Shown in pieces: positions 1 to 4,773 of a stretch of 5,761 nt of DNA (positions are counted from its first letter, which is position 1; every line of letters starts with the position of its first letter). The DNA is from Microcaldota archaeon (GTDB lineage: Archaea > Micrarchaeota > Micrarchaeia > Micrarchaeales > Micrarchaeaceae), in assembly GCA_021828345.1 (NCBI GenBank), contig JAJZJI010000082.1:1-5761 (forward strand). Direction: 5' to 3'. The notes beneath the pieces were generated by a model. The model was not told the origin of the DNA. It made no database searches and saw only the letters and a program-made list of their open reading frames with translations. The position numbers and the translations under genes are program-made.

Positions 1-366
1 ATCAATTAGCCATAATGGGGATTCATGCGTGATGCCCAAGTCATTGCATATATTATCTATTCTAACTTTCTGGTACATGCTTGCTGTCGCTCCAGTTATT
101 AATGTATCTATATTATTTTCTGATAATACACTTTTAAGATCTGCAAGTTCAAGCTCTTTCTCCCCTTTGGTATATGAAAATACCTGTTTTATGCCAAGGG
201 CCTCTGCCTGCATGCGCGTATATTCAACATTGGGCTTGTGGAACATATAGCTAAATTCGTTTTCCGAACCAATTGTTATTAAAAGATCAACGCTTCTTCC
301 ACTGGAAAAAACGCGATGCAACGCTAATGTTGAATCCTTACCTCCACTGAAAAGGCATGCGATCAT
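1..366 (-). CDS. dph6: Diphthine--ammonia ligase-like PP-loop ATPase (Dph6/MJ0570 family), 3' part beyond window
   Basis: Partial gene: 122 codons from the ATG at 366 to the left edge, open throughout. Seen: the PP-loop ATP-binding motif SGGKDS at residues 7-12, FHKPN at 42-46, and GATASMYQKVRI at 92-103 followed by a segment ending SPLW. That order is typical of the Dph6/MJ0570 family. Family knowledge: the enzyme adenylates diphthine and amidates it with ammonia, the last step in making diphthamide on elongation factor 2, in the cytoplasm. Family members are usually somewhat over 200 residues, so about 100 residues should lie outside the window. The start lies 4 bases after the stop of the upstream nth gene. 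An AGGT Shine-Dalgarno match runs into that TAG stop, so translation is probably coupled and the two genes probably share a transcript. Family assignment is firm; the exact substrate is inferred, as related PP-loop subfamilies exist. Confidence 0.85.
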   Translation of the reverse strand, partial: MIACLFSGGKDSTLALHRVFSSGRSVDLLITIGSENEFSYMFHKPNVEYTRMQAEALGIKQVFSYTKGEKELELADLKSVLSENNIDTLITGATASMYQKVRIDNICNDLGITHESPLWLID

Positions 367-370
367 AATA

Positions 371-1021
371 CTACCTATACTTATAATCTGAAGAAGGGCA
401 AATACTCTTTAATATACACCTATCACAATACTTTCTTCTTGCGGTGCATGTATCCCTGCCTAGAGCGATAAATGCGTTTGATATATATTTTCTGTTATTA
501 TTATCTACATTATCAATTAATACCCTTTCTATCTTTTCTGGGTTTTTGGTTTTAACAATACCCAATCTATTTGCGACAGTTATGCAATGTGTATCTATTG
601 CAATTCCATAATGTAAATTATATGCGCCAGATAAAACAACATTTGCCGTTTTTCTTCCAACCCCTGGTATTTGCGTTAACTCCTCTATGCTCTTTGGTAT
701 TTTTGAGTTAAAATTATCATGTATGTAATGCGATGCTTTTATTATGTTTTTTCCCTTATTTTTATAGAGTCCTATATGTATTATGTATTTGAATAGTTCA
801 CTAGGTTTAAGATTCAAATAATCGTTCATATTTGGATATTTTTTAAATAATTCAACAGTAGCCTTATTCACTTGTTTATCTTGTGCTTGCGCGGATAAAA
901 TTGTTGCAACCAAAAGCTGCCAGGGACTGGAAAAATTTAAGGAGCTCTTCAAATTATTTTTATAACGTAATTTAAGTTTTGTCATTACTTTTTTTAAAAA
1001 TATACGTTTATTATTTGGCAT
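371..1021 (-). CDS. nth: Endonuclease III (Nth), canonical paralog
   Basis: DNA glycosylase/AP lyase of base excision repair, expected to remove oxidised pyrimidines and nick abasic sites. Numbered from the ATG at 1021 (216 aa): LNFSSP at 28-33 opens the helical core, SAQAQD lies at 43-48, and the helix-hairpin-helix IPGVGRKTA carries the catalytic Lys124. IDTH supplies the catalytic Asp143. The C-terminal 4Fe-4S ligands Cys192, 199, 202 and 208 have the CX6CX2CX5C spacing of E. coli Nth. The lysine argues for a bifunctional enzyme rather than a MutY- or MIG-type monofunctional one. An in-frame ATG at 1039 would add six residues. I prefer 1021 because it leaves an N-terminus close to E. coli's and puts an AT-rich TATA-like box about 28 bases upstream, whereas 1039 leaves no room for a promoter. 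It is followed 4 bases later by dph6 and is divergent from a second nth. Function is confident; the start is moderately so. Confidence 0.93.
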   Translation of the reverse strand: MPNNKRIFLKKVMTKLKLRYKNNLKSSLNFSSPWQLLVATILSAQAQDKQVNKATVELFKKYPNMNDYLNLKPSELFKYIIHIGLYKNKGKNIIKASHYIHDNFNSKIPKSIEELTQIPGVGRKTANVVLSGAYNLHYGIAIDTHCITVANRLGIVKTKNPEKIERVLIDNVDNNNRKYISNAFIALGRDTCTARRKYCDRCILKSICPSSDYKYR

Positions 1022-1028
1022 ATGGTAT

Positions 1029-1036
1029 TTTATAAA
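1029..1036 (+). promoter_or_regulatory. Candidate TATA box for the rightward nth paralog
   Basis: TTTATAAA, a close match to the archaeal TATA consensus, centred about 32 bases before the ATG at 1065. Archaeal TATA boxes sit about 26 bases before transcription starts, so initiation would fall near 1059 with a leader of only a few bases. No Shine-Dalgarno match precedes the ATG, consistent with near-leaderless translation. The box lies at the divergent junction and would fall inside the other nth gene if that gene began at 1039. Confidence 0.45.
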
Positions 1037-1043
1037 CATTAAT

Positions 1044-1053
1044 ATTTAATAAA
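1044..1053 (-). promoter_or_regulatory. Candidate TATA box for the leftward nth-dph6 unit
   Basis: Read on the minus strand this is TTTATTAAAT, centred about 27-28 bases before the ATG at 1021, the expected distance for a leaderless transcript starting at that codon. It is only about 10 bases before the alternative ATG at 1039, which argues against that start. The region is so AT-rich that the exact box is uncertain. Confidence 0.4.
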
Positions 1054-1064
1054 TACTGATTTGT

Positions 1065-1706
1065 ATGCAGGCAAAATTACTAGAGTCAAATAAAGCGAAT
1101 GGGATTATAGAGGCGTTATTTGAATTATATCCAAACGCAAAATACTATCTTAATTTTAATACACCCATAGAATTGGTTGTTGCATCAATTCTCTCAGCAC
1201 AGACGCGCGATGAGATCGTCAATAAATTAACTGTGGAATTATTTTCTAAATACAAAGATTGCGATGCATTTTCAAATGCGACTAAAGAGGATATGCTTAA
1301 ATATATAAAGTCTGTTAGTTTTGCCGATAAAAAGGCTGAGAATATAACAAAGACATGCAACGAGATAAAATCGCGTTATAATGGAGTTGTCCCAAGAAAT
1401 ATGGATAAGCTTCTTATGCTGCCTGGCATTGGGCGCAAGACCGCAAATACTATACTCATAAATGCTTATGGTGTTGTTGAGGGAATACCAGTTGATACAT
1501 GGGTGATAAAATTATCTAATAGAATTGGTCTATCACAAAGTAATAATGCAAATACGATAGAGGAAGATTTAAAATCTAAAGTAAATAAAAAGTATTGGAA
1601 AAACCTTGCATATGTCTTAAAAGCGCATGGCAAGACAATCTGTGGAAATGTGCCAAAGTGTGATGTGTGCAAAGTCAGTAAACTATGTATGAAAAATGGT
1701 GTTTAA
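1065..1706 (+). CDS. Endonuclease III-like DNA glycosylase, second Nth paralog
   Basis: 213 aa, the same fold as the divergent neighbour but clearly a distinct sequence. LNFNTP lies at 29-34 and SAQTRD at 44-49. The helix-hairpin-helix LPGIGRKTA has catalytic Lys125, and VDTW has catalytic Asp144. Four C-terminal cysteines at 193, 199, 202 and 208 would bind a 4Fe-4S cluster. Both catalytic residues are intact, so bifunctional glycosylase/AP lyase activity is expected. Two differences from E. coli Nth are visible: the first cluster loop is CX5C instead of CX6C, and the His after the catalytic Asp-Thr is Trp. These may indicate a different substrate range, which is inference. The ATG at 1065 is preceded by no Shine-Dalgarno match but by a TATA-like box, suggesting a very short leader. 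The gene ends 2 bases from the stop of the convergent ZIP-like gene. Family assignment is confident; the specific substrate is unknown. Confidence 0.9.
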   Translation: MQAKLLESNKANGIIEALFELYPNAKYYLNFNTPIELVVASILSAQTRDEIVNKLTVELFSKYKDCDAFSNATKEDMLKYIKSVSFADKKAENITKTCNEIKSRYNGVVPRNMDKLLMLPGIGRKTANTILINAYGVVEGIPVDTWVIKLSNRIGLSQSNNANTIEEDLKSKVNKKYWKNLAYVLKAHGKTICGNVPKCDVCKVSKLCMKNGV

Positions 1707-1708
1707 TT

Positions 1709-2464
1709 TTATATTAAATTTACCAGAAAACCTATTATAAATCCTATAAATATGCCTAGATAAATTAGGTTTTGCCTTTGCGGCTCTATATTTTTGAATT
1801 GGTGTTTTATCATAGGCAGTATGACATATAGTATTGCGCCTATTGCAAGTCCATCAAAAATTAAGTTTAACATGGTGGAGTTGTAAAAGAACCCTACAAC
1901 ACCGCCAATGACTGTAGGTAATCCTCCTATGAGAAAGAGCATGGCAAGTACGCCTAATTTTTTATCACTACTATTTATAAATGGCGCCGCAATAGGAAAT
2001 CCTTCAGTTAAATTTTGCATAATAAATCCTATAAGCACCACAAGGGCAACTCCCGAAAAAAGCCCCACGCTCACAGAAAGGGATCCAAATACTAATCCTT
2101 CAGTTAAATTTTGCAGACCTATGCCTATCGCTATCATGAGCGATGTTTTGCTAGGCGTAAGACCATGTGGGGATTTGCCCTCAAATCTATATAGCATAAA
2201 GAATCCTACTGTCAATGAGATGGCAAATATCGCGCTTAAAAATGGGTCGGCGCCATACCCATAAAGGGAATTCGTTTTATATAATATCGGTGCAACATCC
2301 GAGAATATGTCCATTATAAGAAATATGAGTATACCAATAGCTCCTGCATTGAGCATCGTTATCGTCCTTGAACTTGAATGTTTTTTAAGTATTATAGGGA
2401 GAGCTAGATATATTGAGAATCCCATTATCGCCGAGAACAAAACTACTGCTAAAAAATCTGCCAT
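1709..2464 (-). CDS. ZIP-family metal transporter homolog with altered metal motifs
   Basis: 251-aa membrane protein with eight likely transmembrane helices (about 4-24, 38-53, 75-92, 107-125, 136-160, 171-194, 198-219 and 233-251). It resembles archaeal ZIP (COG0428-type) proteins: paired EG motifs in helices 4 and 5, a following FPIAAPF segment, and DGLAIGAILYVILP in helix 7. In ZIPs, helix 4 normally carries HNxxEG and helix 5 H/Q-x-x-x-E-G, together forming a binuclear metal site. Here both read QNLTEG (118-123 and 150-155): the glutamates Glu122 and Glu154 remain, but His is Gln in both. A glutamate expected near the end of the LYV helix is also absent, with Pro217 there. It may move a divalent cation such as Zn, Fe or Mn with changed selectivity, or may no longer be a standard transporter. 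The ATG at 2464 has no Shine-Dalgarno match and is probably leaderless. It is convergent with the second nth, with 2 bases between stops. The family call is good; the substrate is unknown. Confidence 0.82.
   Translation of the reverse strand: MADFLAVVLFSAIMGFSIYLALPIILKKHSSSRTITMLNAGAIGILIFLIMDIFSDVAPILYKTNSLYGYGADPFLSAIFAISLTVGFFMLYRFEGKSPHGLTPSKTSLMIAIGIGLQNLTEGLVFGSLSVSVGLFSGVALVVLIGFIMQNLTEGFPIAAPFINSSDKKLGVLAMLFLIGGLPTVIGGVVGFFYNSTMLNLIFDGLAIGAILYVILPMIKHQFKNIEPQRQNLIYLGIFIGFIIGFLVNLI
1998..2019. repeat. 22-base exact direct repeat, copy 1 (helix 5 motif)
   Basis: Identical over 22 bases to 2094-2115, in the same orientation and exactly 96 bases (32 codons) apart. On the minus strand it encodes QNLTEG plus the first bases of the next codon in helix 5 of the ZIP-like protein. 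Every codon of the motif is the same in both copies, including synonymous positions. Confidence 0.95.
2094..2115. repeat. 22-base exact direct repeat, copy 2 (helix 4 motif)
   Basis: Partner of 1998-2019. It encodes QNLTEG in helix 4 of the same protein. The bases flanking both copies differ, so identity is confined to the metal-motif codons and a base or two on either side. Confidence 0.95.
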
Positions 2465-2477
2465 ACAATCAAGGTTT

Positions 2478-2492
2478 TATAACTGAGTTATA
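2478..2492. promoter_or_regulatory. Perfect inverted repeat, candidate operator of the ZIP-like gene
   Basis: TATAACT-G-AGTTATA: two perfect 7-base arms around one base, 14-28 bases before the transporter ATG. It overlaps the best-placed TATA-like box, so a protein bound here would compete with TBP. It is the first of three elements sharing ATAAC/GTTAT half-sites. The palindrome is certain; its role as an operator is inferred. Confidence 0.5.
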
Positions 2493-2493
2493 T
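2488..2493 (-). promoter_or_regulatory. Candidate TATA box of the ZIP-like gene
   Basis: The minus strand reads TTTAGATATAACT across 2498-2486, with the ATATAA core centred about 26 bases before the A of the ATG at 2464. That spacing fits a leaderless transcript. A second AT-rich candidate, TTATTTAA at 2524-2531, would give a leader of about 35-40 bases. Confidence 0.35.
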
Positions 2494-2502
2494 CTAAATA
2501 CA

Positions 2503-2512
2503 ATAACGTTAT
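2503..2512. promoter_or_regulatory. Perfect inverted repeat ATAACGTTAT, second operator-like element
   Basis: A 10-base perfect palindrome made of the same ATAAC and GTTAT half-sites as the element at 2478-2492, with no spacer. Its centre lies about 22 bases from that of the first element, close to two helical turns. Confidence 0.4.
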
Positions 2513-2526
2513 GATGGAAGTCTTAA

Positions 2527-2538
2527 ATAACTAGTTGT
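2527..2538. promoter_or_regulatory. Imperfect inverted repeat ATAAC-TA-GTTGT, third operator-like element
   Basis: The same half-sites with a 2-base spacer and one mismatch (GTTGT for GTTAT). The inner eight bases AACTAGTT are perfectly palindromic. The centre is 25 bases from that of the second element. It is the weakest of the three and would mean little alone. Confidence 0.3.
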
Positions 2539-2610
2539 ATCGGAGATTTACTATGATAAATTTTATGCATCACATCTTTAATTTGTGCATTTAGACCTTT
2601 AATACGTGCT

Positions 2611-2625
2611 TGTAAATAAAATAGA
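2611..2625 (-). terminator. Possible U-rich terminator after the ribosomal operon
   Basis: Directly after the uS5 stop the minus strand reads TCTATTTTATTTACA, a T-rich tract of the type that ends archaeal transcripts. There is no stable hairpin. Given the AT-rich background this is only a weak candidate, supported mainly by its place at the end of the gene run. Confidence 0.3.
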
Positions 2626-3297
2626 TTACTGCGCTTTTATTTTCATAGCTGAAGTATTTTTCATGCGGTTTATGCTTGTTATAGCTTTATATGCGGCCAT
2701 TAACATATTATATCTCGAACGTGTTCTTCCCTTTGAGAAGCTCCATATATCTTTTAGACCTGCAAGCTCAAGCATCTTTTTTATGGGCTTGTTTGCAACT
2801 ACTCCAAGACCTCTAGGGCCTGGTTTTAATAAGACCTCTACGCTGCCGCATTTGCCCTTTACTATTACTGGAAGACTATGTGTCGTTCCGCATTGGCACT
2901 GCCATGATCCACAGCCAAATATTATTGGTGTTATATTTTTCTTTGCATCATTCATTGCATTATCTATTGCGGCCTTTATCTCAACATCCTTTCCAGCTCC
3001 TATTCCTATATGCCCTCTTTTATCTCCTGCAATTGCGATTACCCTATACTTTGCCTTTCTATTATTTTTTGTCATTCTCTGAACATTCATTATTTCAATA
3101 ACCTCTGTCTTTATTTCAGGCAGAAGTGCATCCACTATTTCACGCTCCTCTATTCGTCTTCCCATGTGGAATATCTGCTCAATGGATGTTATCTCCTTTG
3201 CCTTAACCATCCTCCCAATCTCAGTAAGCGGTTTCCAGGATTCTACATCAAATACTTTTTCTTCCTCTTTATACCTATCATTTCTACGGAATGCCAA
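2626..3297 (-). CDS. rps5: 30S ribosomal protein uS5 (archaeal S5)
   Basis: 223 aa, small-subunit protein near the mRNA entry tunnel that takes part in decoding accuracy. Seen: the archaeal N-terminal region with WKPLTEIG at 21-28 and REIVDALLP at 52-60. The double-stranded-RNA-binding-like domain follows, with VQRMT at 72-76 and GHIGIGAGK at 95-103. The archaeal/eukaryotic GCGSWQCQCG is at 128-137, then KPGPRGLGV at 158-166 and AGLKDIW at 179-185. The only in-frame start before the conserved region is TTG at 3297; the frame is closed at 3313-3315 and no ATG or GTG lies between. The start is 4 bases after the uL18 stop, with GAGGG and TGAT upstream as possible Shine-Dalgarno elements. It is the last gene of the run; uL30, uL15 and SecY, which normally follow in archaea, are not here. 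The final dozen residues (KNTSAMKIKAQ) are not conserved-looking. Confidence 0.97.
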   Translation of the reverse strand: MAFRRNDRYKEEEKVFDVESWKPLTEIGRMVKAKEITSIEQIFHMGRRIEEREIVDALLPEIKTEVIEIMNVQRMTKNNRKAKYRVIAIAGDKRGHIGIGAGKDVEIKAAIDNAMNDAKKNITPIIFGCGSWQCQCGTTHSLPVIVKGKCGSVEVLLKPGPRGLGVVANKPIKKMLELAGLKDIWSFSKGRTRSRYNMLMAAYKAITSINRMKNTSAMKIKAQ

Positions 3298-3311
3298 TAC
3301 ATCATACCCTC
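3298..3311 (-). promoter_or_regulatory. Shine-Dalgarno region deciding the TTG start of uS5
   Basis: The minus strand reads GAGGGTATGATGTA immediately before the TTG. GAGGG lies 9 bases from the start and TGAT 3 bases from it; both match parts of the archaeal GGAGGTGAT consensus. The TGA within TGAT is the stop codon of uL18. This supports initiation at TTG despite the rare codon. Confidence 0.5.
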
Positions 3312-3835
3312 TTTATCTGCTCTTTTGCTTTTTCGAAAAGCTCCTCAATTTTTTCAACATTAAATTTCTCTTTATCATACCCTGCAAAATTATCTTTTGA
3401 CTGTGAATAATAATTCTTAATATGTGTGCCTTTTATACGCGATTCATCAAATTTTATATTTGCACGCAATTTTATCCCATTATCCATCGCTCCTTTTGCG
3501 GCTGCAAAAAGAACTGCGCTTTCTGCTGGTTTATATAAACCTATGTCTAATATGCATTCACGGCCGTTGAGTTTTTCAGATTTCTTTGTCAAAAGCATTC
3601 CGGTCAAATATGCGGTCGGTGTATTGCTTCTCGGACTCCATCCAAATTTCTTCAATTCGTTTGATGTTACCATTGCAATTACGATATCACCATCGCTATG
3701 ATATTCAACGATCTGCATTATTATCTGTTTGTTTGATCTTCTTACTACAATGCGCGGCATATCTCCCTTTACGAGTGCCACTCTTTTTTTATAATCTGTT
3801 AAATTTTGCAAGCGCCTTCTTTTTCTTATTATCAT
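3302..3835 (-). CDS. rpl18: 50S ribosomal protein uL18 (archaeal L18)
   Basis: 177 aa, the 5S rRNA-binding protein of the central protuberance. Seen: a basic N-terminus with RKRRRLQNLTDYKKR at 4-18, then PRIVVRRSNK at 27-36 and the NTPTAYLTGMLL segment at 71-82. ILDIGLYKP at 95-103 and AAAKGAMDNGI at 111-121 follow, and RIKGTHIKNYY lies at 133-143. These are the archaeal L18 landmarks in order. The C-terminal 30 or so residues are charged and probably helical, with Lys/Glu repeats. The ATG at 3835 follows the eL19 stop by 10 bases and has an AAAGGT Shine-Dalgarno match at a good distance. Its stop is 4 bases before the TTG of uS5. Nothing appears truncated. Confidence 0.97.
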   Translation of the reverse strand: MIIRKRRRLQNLTDYKKRVALVKGDMPRIVVRRSNKQIIMQIVEYHSDGDIVIAMVTSNELKKFGWSPRSNTPTAYLTGMLLTKKSEKLNGRECILDIGLYKPAESAVLFAAAKGAMDNGIKLRANIKFDESRIKGTHIKNYYSQSKDNFAGYDKEKFNVEKIEELFEKAKEQIKRV

Positions 3836-3845
3836 AAAAATACCT

Positions 3846-4322
3846 TTATATATGTTTTAATTTTTCCATTAACTCATCATTTATCTTTATGCCGCTATCT
3901 TTTATGTGATTTATCAAAGATATCTTTGTTGGGAAGCTTCCTCCCTTTGTTAGTTTGTAATACTTTTTGAATACAATATTATCTATTATCTTATCATTCT
4001 TTAAACTCTTTAATATGCGCCTCTGACCACGTATTTTTTTAGGATATAATGATGTGCCGCTTCTGGCGTTCTTTGTACCCTTTCTTCTTCCATATCCTCT
4101 TTTTCTACCTGCAATTCTCTTCTTTTTGAGCTCCTTTCCATGCAAGCTAAGGTTCTTTTTCTCTTTTATTGCATATACACTGCCGTTTTTTATAAGTGCC
4201 CTAACGTCTTCTCTGGTTATTGCTTTTTTTGCTTCGGCTATTGCTGTAGGATTTATCCTTATGCTGCTCTCTCCTCTATCCATTACTATTGCAGCAATCC
4301 TTTTTGTAAGCTTAATACTCAT
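3846..4322 (-). CDS. rpl19e: 50S ribosomal protein eL19 (L19e)
   Basis: 158 aa, an archaeal/eukaryotic-only large-subunit protein that reaches over rRNA near the subunit interface. Seen: an N-terminal helical domain with LTKRIAAIVMDRGESSIRI at 5-23 and AITREDVRALIKNGSV at 34-49. The strongly basic linker GRKRGYGRRKGTKNARSG is at 72-89, then KIRGQRRILKSLKN at 96-109 and YYKLTKGGSFPTK at 121-133. The order matches the family throughout. The ATG at 4322 overlaps the eL32 stop in an ATGA junction. GGTG at 4330-4333, 7 bases upstream, is the likely Shine-Dalgarno element, so translation is probably coupled. Its presence is one of the clearest marks that the window is archaeal. Confidence 0.97.
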   Translation of the reverse strand: MSIKLTKRIAAIVMDRGESSIRINPTAIAEAKKAITREDVRALIKNGSVYAIKEKKNLSLHGKELKKKRIAGRKRGYGRRKGTKNARSGTSLYPKKIRGQRRILKSLKNDKIIDNIVFKKYYKLTKGGSFPTKISLINHIKDSGIKINDELMEKLKHI

Positions 4323-4762
4323 ATTTTGACACCGCTATCTGATTTTATATCCTTTTTGTTATTGTTATCAATCTTTTTTGCTTCTGTTTTTATATTAACT
4401 ACTTTAAATTTATTGTTGTTTGCAAGAATCGCAATTTCATGTCTTGAGCGCTTTGAGAGTGAATGTGGTACAATAAAATCATATAAATTGCTTGATATGT
4501 CAGGATTTTTCAACACGTTTTTCATCTCTTCTATATTATTTATTCTATATAAACGTTTTCCGTTTGCTCTAATACCGCGTACAGATTCACTATTTTTGTA
4601 ACCGATTGTAGGCTCTGCTCCCATCATGGCCATTTTTATTCTTTTTTTATTATCAATGCCTCGTTGTTTTCTCCAGCGTTCTTTAACACCCTTTCTTTTT
4701 TTTATGCCAAAATTTGGCACATTGAATTTCGGGTGCGTTTTCTTTTTTATCTTTATTGTCAT
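4319..4762 (-). CDS. rpl32e: 50S ribosomal protein eL32 (L32e)
   Basis: 147 aa from the ATG at 4762; an archaeal/eukaryotic-only large-subunit protein. Seen: KFNVPNFGIKKRKGVKERWRK across about 12-32, the GIDNKKR block at 35-41, and PTIGYKNSESVRGI at 51-64. The family pattern of a C-terminal glycosylase-like basic segment (SKRSRHEIAILANN) and KVVNI at 120-124 follows. The last 23 residues form a Lys/Asn/Asp-rich tail that looks disordered. A GTG at 4771 would add three residues and overlap the uL6 stop as GTGA. I prefer the ATG because GAGTGAT, containing that stop, sits 4 bases upstream as a Shine-Dalgarno element. The 3' end overlaps the eL19 start by 4 bases. Confidence 0.95.
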   Translation of the reverse strand: MTIKIKKKTHPKFNVPNFGIKKRKGVKERWRKQRGIDNKKRIKMAMMGAEPTIGYKNSESVRGIRANGKRLYRINNIEEMKNVLKNPDISSNLYDFIVPHSLSKRSRHEIAILANNNKFKVVNIKTEAKKIDNNNKKDIKSDSGVKI

Positions 4763-4766
4763 AAAA

Positions 4767-4773
4767 ATCACTC
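4767..4773 (-). promoter_or_regulatory. Shine-Dalgarno of eL32 containing the uL6 stop codon
   Basis: GAGTGAT lies 4 bases before the ATG at 4762. It matches the 3' half of the GGAGGTGAT consensus, and its TGA is the uL6 stop. The element supports the ATG over the overlapping GTG at 4771. Confidence 0.5.

Noticed and set aside
29..250. Plus-strand open frame of 73 codons over the Dph6-like gene
   Set aside because: It lies antisense to a well-recognised coding sequence and has no family resemblance or ribosome binding site.
1019..1039. Upstream ATG at 1039 as the start of the left nth gene
   Set aside because: It is not excluded, but it would leave the gene without a usable promoter in 25 bases and without a Shine-Dalgarno site; the ATG at 1021 fits better.
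1700..1725. T-rich tract between the convergent nth and ZIP-like stops as a bidirectional terminator
   Set aside because: Only 2 bases separate the stops and the T-run is short (four T). Termination must involve coding sequence on both sides, and nothing specific can be pointed to.
2564..2590. Possible hairpin from ATGCAtCACA and TGTGCAT after the ribosomal operon
   Set aside because: The stem needs a bulge and has only four continuous pairs on one side; it is too weak to call a terminator or small RNA.
2515..2625. Open minus-strand frame of about 33 codons after uS5, with a protein-like stretch ARIKGLNAQIKDVMHKIYH
   Set aside because: It has no start codon before the last third, does not resemble uL30 or any family I know, and is short enough to arise by chance. 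It could be a decayed gene end, but I cannot support that.
2606..3363. Several long plus-strand open frames opposite uS5 and uL18, rich in Phe, Leu and Ser
   Set aside because: They are antisense shadows of Lys/Arg/Glu-rich ribosomal genes on the minus strand; the hydrophobic look is a by-product of the complementary codons.
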